Shown in pieces: positions 38,284 to 50,075 of a stretch of 64,000 nucleotides of DNA. Source of the DNA: Toxoplasma gondii ME49. Taxonomy: Eukaryota; Apicomplexa; Conoidasida; Eucoccidiorida; Sarcocystidae. The first letter of the stretch is position 1. The number at the start of each line of letters is the position of its first letter. Where the stretch lies: contig NC_031477.1 of the NCBI RefSeq assembly GCF_000006565.2, positions 698,669 to 762,668 of the forward strand. Reading direction: 5' to 3'. A program made the translations under genes and the position numbers. The notes beneath the pieces are model-generated. The model did not search any database. It saw only the letters and a list, made by a program, of their open reading frames with translations, and was not told the DNA's origin.

Positions 38284-41200
38284 TTTCGTTTCGTTTCGCG
38301 CTCTCGTTATTCTTGCGCAACGCGATTGGCCCTGGGAAAACGAAGAGAACCTGTTTCAACGGAGGCGCTCGTCTGTCGCTCACGCTGTCTCATTGGGAAG
38401 CCAGACAAAGGCTCCGTTCATGTTCGTGGAGGGAAGTTGTGAAGAAAACGGATACAGTCGAGTTCACAGCTCTTCAAGGCAAGGCTGCATGCAGCTGAAA
38501 AAGCGAGGAAGAAGATCCGGAGGAAACGGGAGCCCCCCCACTCCTAGCGAGTCTGCAGCAGGGGAACAGAATTGCGTCTGACGAGGAACGTCTTTGTTCT
38601 CGGAAAACTGCAGAGAAAGCAACAGCAGAAGCGACCGAATCGAATTCGAGTTCCGGTGCGATATGGGGACCGAGAAAAAAGTGTAGAAATGGAGAGAGAA
38701 TTTTTGTTGGCGGCTAAGAGCTCCCTGTTCTCAAATGGACGTGCACAGAGTTCAGAATTTCTTGTTCACGAGGAGTGAAGTGAAAGGTCGCTCGAAAGGT
38801 AACGCAGATTCGCCAGAAACGACCTCTTCTTGCACTTCGATTCACGAGAGAGAAACACAGACGAGACTGTCGCGGTGGAGGCAGGCAGAGAAAGAAAACA
38901 AAAAGCGAGAGGAAAGGGGGTGGCCATGCAGTCGAAACGCTCTCAACTCGCCAGGGCGCGCAGTCCCGAGCTTCTCTTGCGTACACCTATCAGTTGGAAT
39001 TTCAAAGAAGGAAAACGTTCAGGGAAAGGCGAATAAAGAAGACAGCACTGGAAAAGACACACGGTTAGCGCTCGTGCAAGTCGCTGTGCCTTGTCTCGCG
39101 AACGGGAACTCTCTCTTTCGGCGCAACTTGTCTTGCGAGGTTCTACTGCTCCTGCCACAGCAGAAAGGGGGAAGGCTTTGGATAGGGAAAAAAGAAAAGA
39201 GTTCTGGAAAACTGTCAAAGAAACAGAAGCTGCAACGGCCAACTGACAAAAAGGAGATCGAATTGCCCGGCCCGTGTCTTCCCTACACAGATCTTGACCC
39301 ACCCAGCGCAAGCTGCCTCTTCTCCGTCAGTGCATGCGAGAGAAAGAGAGTCACACAAACAAAGGTCCACCGCAGGCATAAAAAACGTATATATGTGTGG
39401 AGATGCGTCCATGTACAGATAGACTACCGGGACGGATCGCACTTCAAAGGAGAGAAACATTTCGACGTCTCTTGATGGAAGTATGGAATCGGGTAGGACC
39501 GTGAATCAACCCTGGGGATCCAGTTCGATGTTCCTGGAATCATCGAAGAAAGCGGATGCGCGTCGTTCAGGAGGGTGAATATTTCGGTTAAAGAAAAGTT
39601 CCTTCCCGCAAACACAGAGAGGCCAGCATGGGAAGAGGAGAAAAGAAACGCATGTACTGATATTTAGCGCTTCTCGAAAGTTAAGGATCCGGGTCCTCAT
39701 CTCTTCAACCATTCCGAGTTCGGGGTATCACTCTTTTTTTGTGTGGAGTTGCTAGATGAACGACTTATTTCTCAAGTGGTTTCCTCTACTCCACACTATA
39801 CTGGAGATAACGACTGTCCCGGTCCTCTCACCTGAACTGTAAAAACTGGGGCGTCGGCAGACACCGACCGCGTCACCTTTTGTGTTACGAAAGGAGTGGA
39901 AGGCGCCTTCCTCGCTTGACGATCGTCTGTTACCTTTTTAAGTTTCGCTGCTTCATCGGGGAATCTCCGTCTCCCGCGGCGTCCCTCGAGTGACACAGTT
40001 CACAGTTATCTTCTGCGAAATGGGGTCATGTGTAGTCCTCGCTTGCTTCGGGCACCAGCGCCCCCTACTTTGGAAATTCATCACATAAGCTACTCAGTTG
40101 CACACCTAGGGTAATCTTGAATTGTGTTGTTATGCAGTTTACTTGTGATTGTGTTGGTCTTGTTAATCATAAACGTATTATACGACGTCCAAAAGAATGT
40201 CTTACGAACACAAAGATTTGGGGGAACGCGATGCGAGCTACGAAATGCCCTTTCACACGTTTCAGTCTCGGCAGAGACAGCTTTGTTTGATGGTCCGATC
40301 AGCGAAAGTGTTTGTGTTCCACGTACCACTTCCCCAACGCAATCTCCCATCTTGGTTCCAGAAGGAAAACAGAGTTCCTGGGTGTCTCTGTGTTTCGCTG
40401 TCGCTGCGGTGGAAGTTATCACCACGGAACTAGTCGATGCGCGAAAAGTCGACTCCACCGTCCGATGCTAGTGGTTTGCCGAAAAAGTGAAACATGAAGT
40501 GTATCGGCCTTTAGAACTCGAATCCGTCAAACAAGACCTTCCAGATGTCAATCAGGTCTGTTCACGTTCTCACAGTAGAAGCTCCTCGTGAACAAAAGGT
40601 ATTACGAGACGTAGGAGTCCTATTTCGTACTGTGGATCAGGAATTCGAGATTCACTTGTTCGCTGACGGGTGCTGTACGCTTCGAGTCCGTCCAGAGAAG
40701 GAGAACTGTATCGCTCTTTCAACATTGCTGAGTCGAGACGAAACTGTTGCTGCGGCGCCGCGGTGTGGTATCCAAACACTGGCAAACTTCTGTCGCGACT
40801 TCGACTGAAAGACACGAAAGTTTCACACGTCGAAGTGAAGCAATATATGCTGATCCGCGGGTTGACTCGAGGACTGGAAACTCATGCCTTTTGCAGCTTG
40901 AATCTCAGTTCTGCATTGGCGCTTGAACTGGCCTAGTCTGGAAACACACTTTGTATTGAACTGTTTTTTACAAGTCAGTGTCGCAGCGTGCAGTCAATTG
41001 AAAAAAAGTCGTGAAAGCCGAGTCGGCGCCTCGAGCCCCTCTCGCACCGAGAGCGAATTGCCTCACCAGCGACAACTGAAGAAGAGTTCGTCCGCTTCTC
41101 CAAACGTACACTTTCCGTATACAGACGCGCAAAATACCTGTTTTCTGTATCGTTGTTGCAAACGATATGCCGCCTCTTCCGCGGCGTACACTTTCCAAAA

Positions 41201-41976
41201 CATCGCACACTGGACGGAACCAACCACGCTTCTTTTTCGTAGCCGCAAGGCCGAAATCCCGACTTTTCAGCCACTGGAGGTCGACTTCATCGACGCGGAG
41301 AAGTCGGCGTCTCACCTCGACACCAGCGGGGTCTGCGTGCGGTGAGTAGTTTCGAACACAAATGAAGTCATACAATGGAGTTCCACAGCTGGTTCTTTCC
41401 GCAGAGAGAAAAGGCAGTTTCTTCTCTTGCATCTACAAAAATGTTCAAAACGCTTTTCCGACGTATCCCACGGCCCCTGTGATCGTCAACGCACATGAGG
41501 AAAGCCGCAGATCTGCCTCTGTCGCGACGTTGAAACAATAGCCAGGGTGCATGAACAAAGCAGGAATATCTCCCTGTGTCTCCAGATGCTGTCGAAGTTC
41601 CCCGCCAACTGAGCAGAAGCAAGTCACACCTGGAAGCCACCGCTTTCTACAAGTTTCAGTTGCACAGTGGCGACCCAGCCACGGACGCAGGGAAAAACGC
41701 CAGAAATCGGCTCTTTGCTTTTGACAAAGGTGGAGACAAAAAGGGTGACCAAAGGCAGACTCTTCGCTTGTCCGAAAATGGAGAGAAAGCGATTCTCCAC
41801 AAGACACTGAAGCTGCACAAAAGGCCTTTGAACAGAGAACAAAGCCGTTCGAAAAGTCACCGATTTAGCGTTCTGCCTCTTCTTCCCTTCCCCCGACGCT
41901 CACGCCGTTGCGTCGTCTTCTCGCCTGCGCCTTCTCAGGTTCTCTTGCCTCTTCCGATCTGAGCCTTCGGGGATTT
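38284..41976. other. Intergenic region between the COPI-associated and WD40-like genes
   Basis: 3.7 kb without a convincing gene. The right part is the 3' flank of the WD40-like gene and the left part is the upstream region of the COPI-associated gene. The plus-strand frame 38735-39475 is Lys/Arg/Ser-rich, has no recognisable domain, and is not supported. No RNA gene was recognised. Confidence 0.5.
38486..38492. promoter_or_regulatory. TGCATGC motif upstream of the COPI-associated gene
   Basis: A TGCATGC inside GCTGCATGCAGC lies about 200 bp upstream of the ATG at 38283 and forms a longer palindrome. The motif is enriched in Toxoplasma promoters, and the position suits a regulatory site. There is no direct evidence of use. 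Confidence 0.35.
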
Positions 41977-44900
41977 TCAGAACTGCAGAGGCTTCGCGCA
42001 AGACACAAACGCGTCGAGTTCTGGCTGAACTCCTCCGAGCGGTGGTTCTGTCAGATCCACATCCGGGAGACGAAGAAGCAGAGGACTGTCATGCAGAGGG
42101 TCGACCGAGTCGAGAGGCAGCGGGCGCGAGCCGCAGGCTGTGGTGTACGGAAGCGAAGGCTGTTCTGCCTCTCTTTCGCGCTTGTGTTCTGTCAGCCACT
42201 GGTCGCGACGTCGACGAAAGACGTCATACGCGAGTCGAGCTGTGCCATCGGCGCACCCGACAGCCAACGTCTGAGATACGCGGTCGTACCTGCGAGAGGT
42301 TTAGGAGAAAGACAGGAACGTCTCGTGCGGATAGAAATCGAAGACAACAGAAACTCGACTATTCGTGGCGAAGGAGAACGGGGTAAACCCTGCAGGTTTG
42401 GAAACCGAGAGACGGAGACACGCGCAACAACGAGACAAGAATTCCTAGCAAATTCCACAAACGCATGCACGGAGACGCATCCAGGAATAAAGAAAAAAAG
42501 CCTGGAGCAGAAAAGGAGAACAGCGATGTCTGACAAAGACGACTTCTCACGTTTCTGTCCAGAGTCAACAGCTCGTGCGTCCGCTACAGGCACAAGGCAC
42601 GCCTCAGGAAATTCATCGAATGCAAAAGGGCAGGCGTATCTCCGACAACAGTTTCGAGAAAAAGCAAAGCAAGGAAGTGTAGAGAACTGAACGCGATGGT
42701 TCTATGCACTGCCCGTGGCTTTGTTCTTCTCTCTTCTTTCGGAGGTACGGACACAGCCGCAGTTACGAGCTTTAAAGCAGGGACAGGAACGCATGCAACA
42801 CCGGCCGAACTCGACGACGCCACAAAGATATCTAAATCGAAAGACACTCCCAATGAGGTCACACAACTATAGATAAAGGCGGATTCCAAGAAATGTAGAA
42901 ATGCATGAAAAACTAAATATTCACGGTTTTCCACTCTTTGGAAGCTTTTTCGGAGCAGTCGGGTCTGTACCAGAAGGAAGAAATGCTGTGAGGTGGAGAC
43001 AGAGAATGACGCTGCTCCGTTGTGCCGGCGGAAGGCTCCGGACGCAGCTGAAAGTCCGCAACAAAAAGGATGCTCAAAAGAACATACAGTGTCCAGGGAA
43101 AAGGCAACCGCACCTTGATCTAGCTGTACATCCAATTCACAGAGCAACAGTCTACATCTTCATCTCTACTTGGCCCGAGTGTCTCTACGCCGTTTCTTTT
43201 CGAGTCCTTTGCATTGAAATTGCGAACAAGAATCGAATGGAAACTCGCATGCTGCGGTCCTGTCATTTTTTGAATCCTAGGCATCTCATTTTAAAATGTC
43301 GAACATGGAGTCGAGCTTCAGATGCAGTCCTACTGCGTCGACTGAAGACTCAGTTGGGAGCGAACGTTCTCCACTCAGTACCTCTACATGCGACACACAT
43401 ATGCATCTATTTAAAAAAATATATATATATAATATGATTATATATAGATGCAAACATGACAGATTCGAACGAGTTCCATATGCACGCACGTATACTGGAT
43501 TTCTGGACAAGAAAACAATTGAAAAAACGTTTATGGCAAGCGTTTATACGTCAGTGTATCTGTCTGTCCACAGCGTATCGACTGCAATTTGGATTTCCCG
43601 GGTCCTGCGTCTTTTCGAAGGTTCGGAAAAGAGCATCTAGGCATGCGAAGAAGAATACACACGAATCCGGAATAGGCCGTTGTAGCACGCAGAAAAGTTC
43701 GCGGAGAAGGAAAAGTTCAACTTTTGAATCTCCTCACCGCCAGTTGTCTCCAAGGTCGAATTTCGAGTTCTTCCTGATCTTCGTTCTGCCCCCTTTCTCG
43801 TCTTTTCCTCCGAATTTTCCAGAAAATGCAGCGAGGACAGAGTTTGGAATCTTCGCCGGGGTCAACGGCGACGGACAGAACTCCTTCTTCCGGATCTAGC
43901 GCGGCTCCGACTGCTCTCGCTCGCGAAAAAAGCGCCGCGTTCTCTCTTGTCGGATGTTCTCTCTCCGTAGCTCTCCAAGACGCAAACGCCTGCACCCCCG
44001 AAGCGAGACAGATCCGCGAAACGAGACGCCACACGACTCCGTCGAGAACTCCACCCTCCGCCTTCGCACGCGGCCTGGATGAAGAACGGCTCGAAGAGGA
44101 AGAACAGGGAACAGAAGACAAGCTGCCGGAAGCAGAGCTCGACGAAGCCGAGCTGGATGAAGACGAGCCCCAGGATGGCATTTCTGAGTTGAACAGAGGA
44201 CAGGAACTGACGCGACATTCCGTCTGACTGTTGGTTCGCCTAGGCTCCAGAGGTTCTTCCTCGAGCCGACGTTCCTCCCGCGTCGCCTCGAGTGTGTGTG
44301 GACCTGGACTCCACCCGTCAGCTCGGAGGCCACAGAAGAAGGACGGACACAGCGAAGTTTCTCCGCGTAAATTTCGGTGGTTTGGACTTTGGGTCTTCTC
44401 CTGTCTCCAAACGAGGATTTCTGTCTCGGTGACTGCGACGCACCACAACGGATTCCGAGTGTTCTCTTGCACTTCTCGACGACCGCCTCGCGCCCCTGCT
44501 GTCTTCGCTGCATTTTCGCCCCACAAACGATCTCTTGTCTCTCGCTCGCAGCTCCACTCGGCACCCACATGGAGCGCCACAACGCGCGTCTGCGCTCCCC
44601 ACAAACAGCCGAGACATTTCCCCGTTTCCAGGCCGAACACGAGGACAGGGTAGAGCGAGGAAGGTCGCCATTCGACTCCTGAAGACGCTTGAGCGGCGGG
44701 AGATGCGTCTCCGGACTTTTCTCTGCAGTCTTCTTCTTCCGGACACCAGGAACGCTCTGAGGCTGTTGCGCCATGCGTTTCAAACTGGAGAAACGCCGGC
44801 CGCTCCGCGGAGACGAAGACTCCCGACGCTGCACTCTTAGAAGGACTCTCTTCTCTCCTCTCGGAAGCGCCAGCGGTTGCCTCGGAGGCCTCAGCTTTCG

Positions 44901-46410
44901 AAGGAGAAGAGAGAGAAAAGTCATGAAGGGCAGGCGGCCGGCGCACAAATTCTTCTTCTCGCCGTCGACCTGAGACAGGCGACAAGGCACTCACGCATCC
45001 GCCTGTCTGAGACTCCGACGCAGTGCAAGACGCAGACAGAGCATCAGGGGACTCGCTCGCCCCGGAGAGCGAAACAGACGCGGCGGGTGACGCCGGTTGG
45101 AGGCGCGAGAAACTCTTCTCTGTGCATGCAGACGGTTCGCCGACTCGGACTGTTTGTGGGTGTTCCTCGTTTGTTTCGCAGGCACTCTGAGAGGCCGACG
45201 CACCAGCAGAAGGCGACAGAGGTTGTCCGTACGCGACAAACAACAAACGTTTTTTCTCAAAGAAGTGAAGAGTCGACACAGAAAACAAACCGTGCGAATT
45301 TAGTCTCTCTCCAAAAGCAGCAACCTCGTCGACTGAAGAAAAAGAAGAGGAGGAAGAGGAAGGCGAGCTGTTTCGTCCTTCTTTGTGTTTCGTTTCCGTT
45401 TCGCTGTCGATCTGAGAGGAGGAGCGCAAGCTATCTCGGTGGTTTTTCCTTTTCTGTCGACTTTCAAGAAGAGCCTTCTGTCTGGCCAGCAAACACGCCG
45501 GGACTTCGTAGGTTGCAGCCACTTGCCGCGTTCCTAGGAAAAAAGCGCAGACGCCTCCCGCGGCGTCTCCAGAAATGACAGAATTGTTCATCGGGCATGT
45601 CAACACCGTAGGAAATGCAGACGCTGACAAAGGAGAGGAAAACGATGAAGAAGTGAGGATGCGTTGTGTGGAGGGACTAAGGAGATCTGGAGTTGCACTT
45701 CGAATGGAGTCGGCATCGCCAGGAGGACCGGAGCTGTCTCTCTTGTGTAAGTCTTTCTGTCTCCCTTCTCCTTCTGTGTTCCTTCTGTCCTTCTTGATGT
45801 CTGTTCCGGAGGTTGTTTCGTTGCCTTCTCCCGGCAGAGCGAGTTCGCCAAGAAAGTTGAGATTTTCAGGGGAGAAGCAGCGAATTTTCCGGTCACGAAA
45901 AGCGAGAAAGACGACACCGGGTGAATTCTTCAGCGCGGCGTCCTCGTTGAAGGTTCCGCAAGTGCACCCACCCCACTCTCTCGGAAAAACCAGCTCGTAG
46001 AGAGAGCTGCCAAAGGCAGAAGAAAGTACTTCGATGCGCGCGAAAGACGCGACGAGAATGCCGCCTCCACCACGGTCCGCTCGGCGCCTCTGAAAAAGCC
46101 GCGCGGAGAGCGTCGACACACTGCAGGGCGCGAGCGCGGGGGAGTCCGGAACCGCAAAGAGGGAACGAATTCGAGGAAGAAGCGGAGAAAGAGACTGGCC
46201 CGCGTCCTGGAGGAAAGACGGCGCAGGGGAGGCGAGGCGAAAAGAAAAAAAGACCGAGACAACTGGAGGACGCGTCGCCGGAGGAAGATGAGACGCCGAC
46301 GTGACGACGGATGCAAAGCGATGCGAAGGAGGCAAAGAAGAAGAGAAAGAAGAAGGAGAGAAGGAGTCAGAGAAAGGAGAGGACGCGGAAACGGATGTTG
46401 CTGCTCCCAT
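41977..46410 (-). CDS. Large divergent WD40-like beta-propeller protein with MGAATS N-terminus
   Basis: Minus-strand exons: 43738-46410, 42971-43047, 42753-42866, 41977-42289; 1058 residues. Exon 1 alone encodes 891. Strand-turn-strand blocks resembling propeller blades occur at about residues 118-200 (GGGILVASFARIEVL, VVFLAFRDRKIRCFS), near NNSVISGDAAGGVCAFFLG, and in NPLWCVAVTETEILVWRQ. The clearest WD40-like blades cross the last exons: VTSLGVSFDLDIFVASSSSA, then LAVGCADGTARLAYDVF. Long Ser/Glu-rich insertions separate blades. The start MGAATS fits an N-myristoylation signal (Gly2, Ser6), suggesting membrane attachment. Exon 1 ends at a GTGAGG donor; donors at 42970 (GTACAG) and 42752 (GTCCGT) are weak, so exons 2 and 3 are tentative although phases fit. 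Late blades resemble the C-terminal propeller of BEACH-type proteins, but no BEACH domain is present. Function unknown. Confidence 0.65.
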
Positions 46411-49400
46411 GATGGAGGAATGGAAAAAAGAGTGGAAACGAAGAGGACGCTGGGGCAGAGAAGAAAAGGTGAAGAAGAGTGACAGGCACGGTAATCGAGC
46501 GAACAGTGACAGAACGAGAAAGAAGAAAACAATCGACGCTACCTTTGCATAGCCCAGTTTCAAGGCAACCAGCTGTCTCGGATTCCTTTTTTTTGCTGCT
46601 GTCTTCCGTGTTGTCGCAGCATGTCTCTCTTTGTCGCCGAAGCATCTTTTAAGAGAAGAGAATCGCTGAGTGAGGAGCTCTTCTCTCCGCTCTTTTATCT
46701 TCTTCTCTCCGCTTTTTTATCTTCTTCTCTCGGCTTTGTTATCTTCTTCTATCGGGCTCCGAAGCCACTAAGGAAAAAGAAAGGACTTTTTTCTGCGAGA
46801 CCGGCAGCGATTCTCTCGATGACGCTTGCTTCCCGACCTTCCTGTCATCTTCTAGCTGGTCGTGCAACTGTGTCTTCCTCACTCTCCCCCGGAAAAAACC
46901 AAGGAAGAAAATCTGCTTCCAGTGAAGCATCTGTCCGCATAACTTTGCCTCGTCTGCTCCTCTTCCTCTTTTCTTCTCTCGCTTTTTCCTTTCTCGCTTC
47001 CTCCTCTCCGTCTCTCGCGTTCTGCGCCTGCCACCCTTGAGACCGAGAGTCCCTAGCACAAGGCACTGGAAAGGAGGCGCCAAGAAATGTCGTCGTCTGA
47101 AAAAGGAAACGAAAAAGGGGGACAAGAGACTAGAGGAATGCAGAAGAGAACAACTTGGAAGGAAGGAGGGAAAGGGAGGAGGGCGAGAGGAGACCGGAGA
47201 AAGAGAAGAGGGTGAGGTCGGCGGCGGCGGTTGTTTTTCCGAACTGGAGGAAAACGAGGATGAACATCAAAAATGAGCAGCATGAAAACGGCCAGAAAAC
47301 AAGCCGAAGGAAAGTGAAAAGCTCGTGGATGTAGCTACGAGATACGGCTTTCAGCGGTGGCGACCCCCGTGGAACAGACGCCTTGCCAGCGAAGGAGCAG
47401 TTAGAGCGGCGGCAGCCAGTTCCTGGAGTCGCGCCTCCAAGCGAGTTTTTGTTGCGTTTTTCGAAGGAAAATAAAAAAGTTCTGGAAAAAGCAACCGGTA
47501 ATTTACTTTCTCTTTTTACCTAACTCGCGTCTCGTGTCTGCATGCCCTCTTGCTCTGTCGCTCGCTGCTCCGCTGCTGCCACCCTCTCTCTGCAGGCTCT
47601 GTTCTGAGCCTGCACCTTGTATCTCTCCTTTTCTCTTCTTTTACATTTGCGCCAGAAAGCAGGATCGCTCAGCCAAATTCCCCGTGTACTTCTTCTATGG
47701 TCACACTCGAGAGTATCTCTTGATTGAAAATGCAAACTTCGCGCCAGCTGCCGTTGTGTCTCGCGTTGAGTCTTGCCAACACACACACGCTTTTCCAGAA
47801 ACGCCCTTTGAGAAGACAGGGGAAAGGGGCGGGAACTTCGGGTCTTTCTGAGCATTGCCGCTAGCGAGAAATGGGAGGAAAATTAAATTCTGGAAGCGGT
47901 CCGCAAAGGTGACACCGGCGCCGTAGCCAGCACACGACGGTTACGAAAGGCAGGCCACCAGAAGGGCAGGTCGACTAAAAGAGAGCGACAGCGCGAGAGC
48001 GAGAGGATGCCTTTGGAGGAAAGGAGAAATCTTTTTTCCGTGTAGCCCCGTTTCGCCCTGGTTGCATTCTTTTCATTCTTTCACGCGCTCCTGTCTCGTC
48101 CGCGTCGCTGTCACTCAGCGTCTCGCGCGCCTGCCGCGTTTTGTGGTAATATAAACGAGTCTGTGTGGTTCTTTTTCCAGTATCTTCAGTCCAGTTTTCG
48201 TTCCAGTCTTTCCTCTCTGTCAGGCTTGTCTCGTTTTCTCTTTCGTCGTTTACGAACCGTCGCTGCTTCTTAGCACGTTGTGCGTGCTTCGCTCTGCACA
48301 CACGAACCCTGGATTTTCGACAACAGACGGAATCTGTGCGTCGATCTTACCGTGGGATCTTCCCGCTCATTTTCGCTCTTCTCGCGTGTCTACCTTCTTT
48401 CGGCCTCCGTGAAGTGAGTTCAACAAAGGTGTGTGACCATTCTTACTGTTGGGACTCGAAAAACTGTTCACAGTTTTGCCGGGTGGGCTTGCGGCTGAGC
48501 ATAACATTTTCCTGGTGCCTCGACCTGTATATGCACACTTGAGTGCTGCGCGATATACGGCAGTCTCATTTCAGAACGGATGTTGACAGGAGTGTTCGTG
48601 GATAGCGTTACGACGGGTGAATGTGGTGGATAACAACTGTACCGTCAAAATGCGTGTGTCTTCTGCGTCGACCCTGTAAGCCAATCGCAGCGCGCATACA
48701 GACGTCGGCGAAGAGGGAATGCCACTCACGTTTTGACACAGGTGTCGAGGACGGTATTTTCAATCGTTTCAGTCAGTGGCCGAAAAAATAGAAGCCCCGA
48801 GTTGCCGTGCAGAACCTCTGCCTTGGGAAAAAAGGCTTTTTTTCCGGTCTCGCCCAGTCAGAAGTTCTAAATGAAGTACTAGCCGTCGTTTTGTACCGGT
48901 CAAAGGACGCGTGGCATCGCTGTAAAGTGGGTTTGGAATCTTCTGCTGGTTATAACTCGCAGAGTCTGATACGCTTGAATTTCAATTTTTTCGTTCGTCC
49001 CTATTTGTGGATCCGGTCCTTTGGAGTTGATCACCCTGCGCCTGTTGGAGATGTGAGAGGACGCTGCCGTTAAAGGCCATGTCTGTTCCTCCACGGTGTG
49101 TTTTTCCCTACGTATGTGCCTCTGTGCGTTAAATATCAACTATGCAATGCTAGAACGTGGTTTCCTCCAAAAGGAAGTGTTTGCACGAGGTTCTGAAAGT
49201 CCAGAATGTCGTTACGACGATAATCTACCGGTGGCAGCCGCGCTGGGGCGGCTCCACTTGTGGCTGTGCGCGGTGAGACAAGGCAGGAGGGGTCAATTCA
49301 AGGTCATTTGCCAATTATCTCATGGATTCCGAAAGCAGCTTGGCTCGTTCACAGTAGTAAATTCTGCAAAGTCTCCTTCTTCTCATGCTTGCGCCCGTAT

Positions 49401-50075
49401 CGGCCAGTGAAGGTGCCCCAGGGCAAGCTTCAACATGCATGGCCGGAACCAATCTACACAGAGACACTGGTCTATATTTTGTGAACATCTGCGCTGGAAC
49501 AGAATGCCAACTGTTTCATCGAGAGTTAGCTTGGTTCTTCACTCTGGGTTGTAAGCAATCTGTGTATTTCATGGCTTGATCTTTGTGAAAACGGCAGAGT
49601 GCTCGTTTTCTAAATGTCACCTGAGCAAGTGTGCGAAAGGATGTATCTCTAGACTATGGATGGCGAGGAGTTGAGAAACGTATTTCAAAAAAACATAGGC
49701 TTGTGCGTATTTTCAAAAAGTCTACGTGATTAAGCGTCGCTTTCGCGAGAAAGCGGTTAGGGGACAACAGGTCGAGGTCAGGCGAGAAGGCAATTTCCAA
49801 TATCGATCAGCGGCGATTTCTCTGTAGATTTTTACTTCGCATCTTCGCGCGGCTTCACATATTCTTTGCGCGTGTAAACCCCTCACACAGTCGTTTCTAT
49901 ACTGTGTTTTCTCTCTCTTCGTGTCTCCATTCCGCCTCTGCATTTCAAGCCTGTCTCTTCAACCAGCACTCGAGCGTAGCTTCCCCTCTGCGTAACTCGC
50001 GCCCTCGCTTTTTTCTGACTCTGGCCGTGGCAGACGGTCTTGATTTCAACGTAGATTTTCAATGACGGTTTCGCG
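46411..50075. other. Divergent intergenic region, WD40-like and NRAMP genes
   Basis: 3.7 kb between divergent start codons. It contains CT/GA-rich DNA at about 46680-47230, a TGCATGC at 47539-47545, and a strong GTGAGT at 48414 after an open stretch, which could be a 5' UTR exon boundary for NRAMP. No independent gene was recognised. Confidence 0.5.

Noticed and set aside
38735..39475. 246-aa plus-strand open frame
   Set aside because: Charged, low-information composition and no conserved motif; it lies in the region upstream of the COPI-associated gene.
41908..42690. 260-aa plus-strand open frame
   Set aside because: It is antisense to the last exons of the WD40-like gene, whose minus-strand reading has WD40-like repeats and matching phases.
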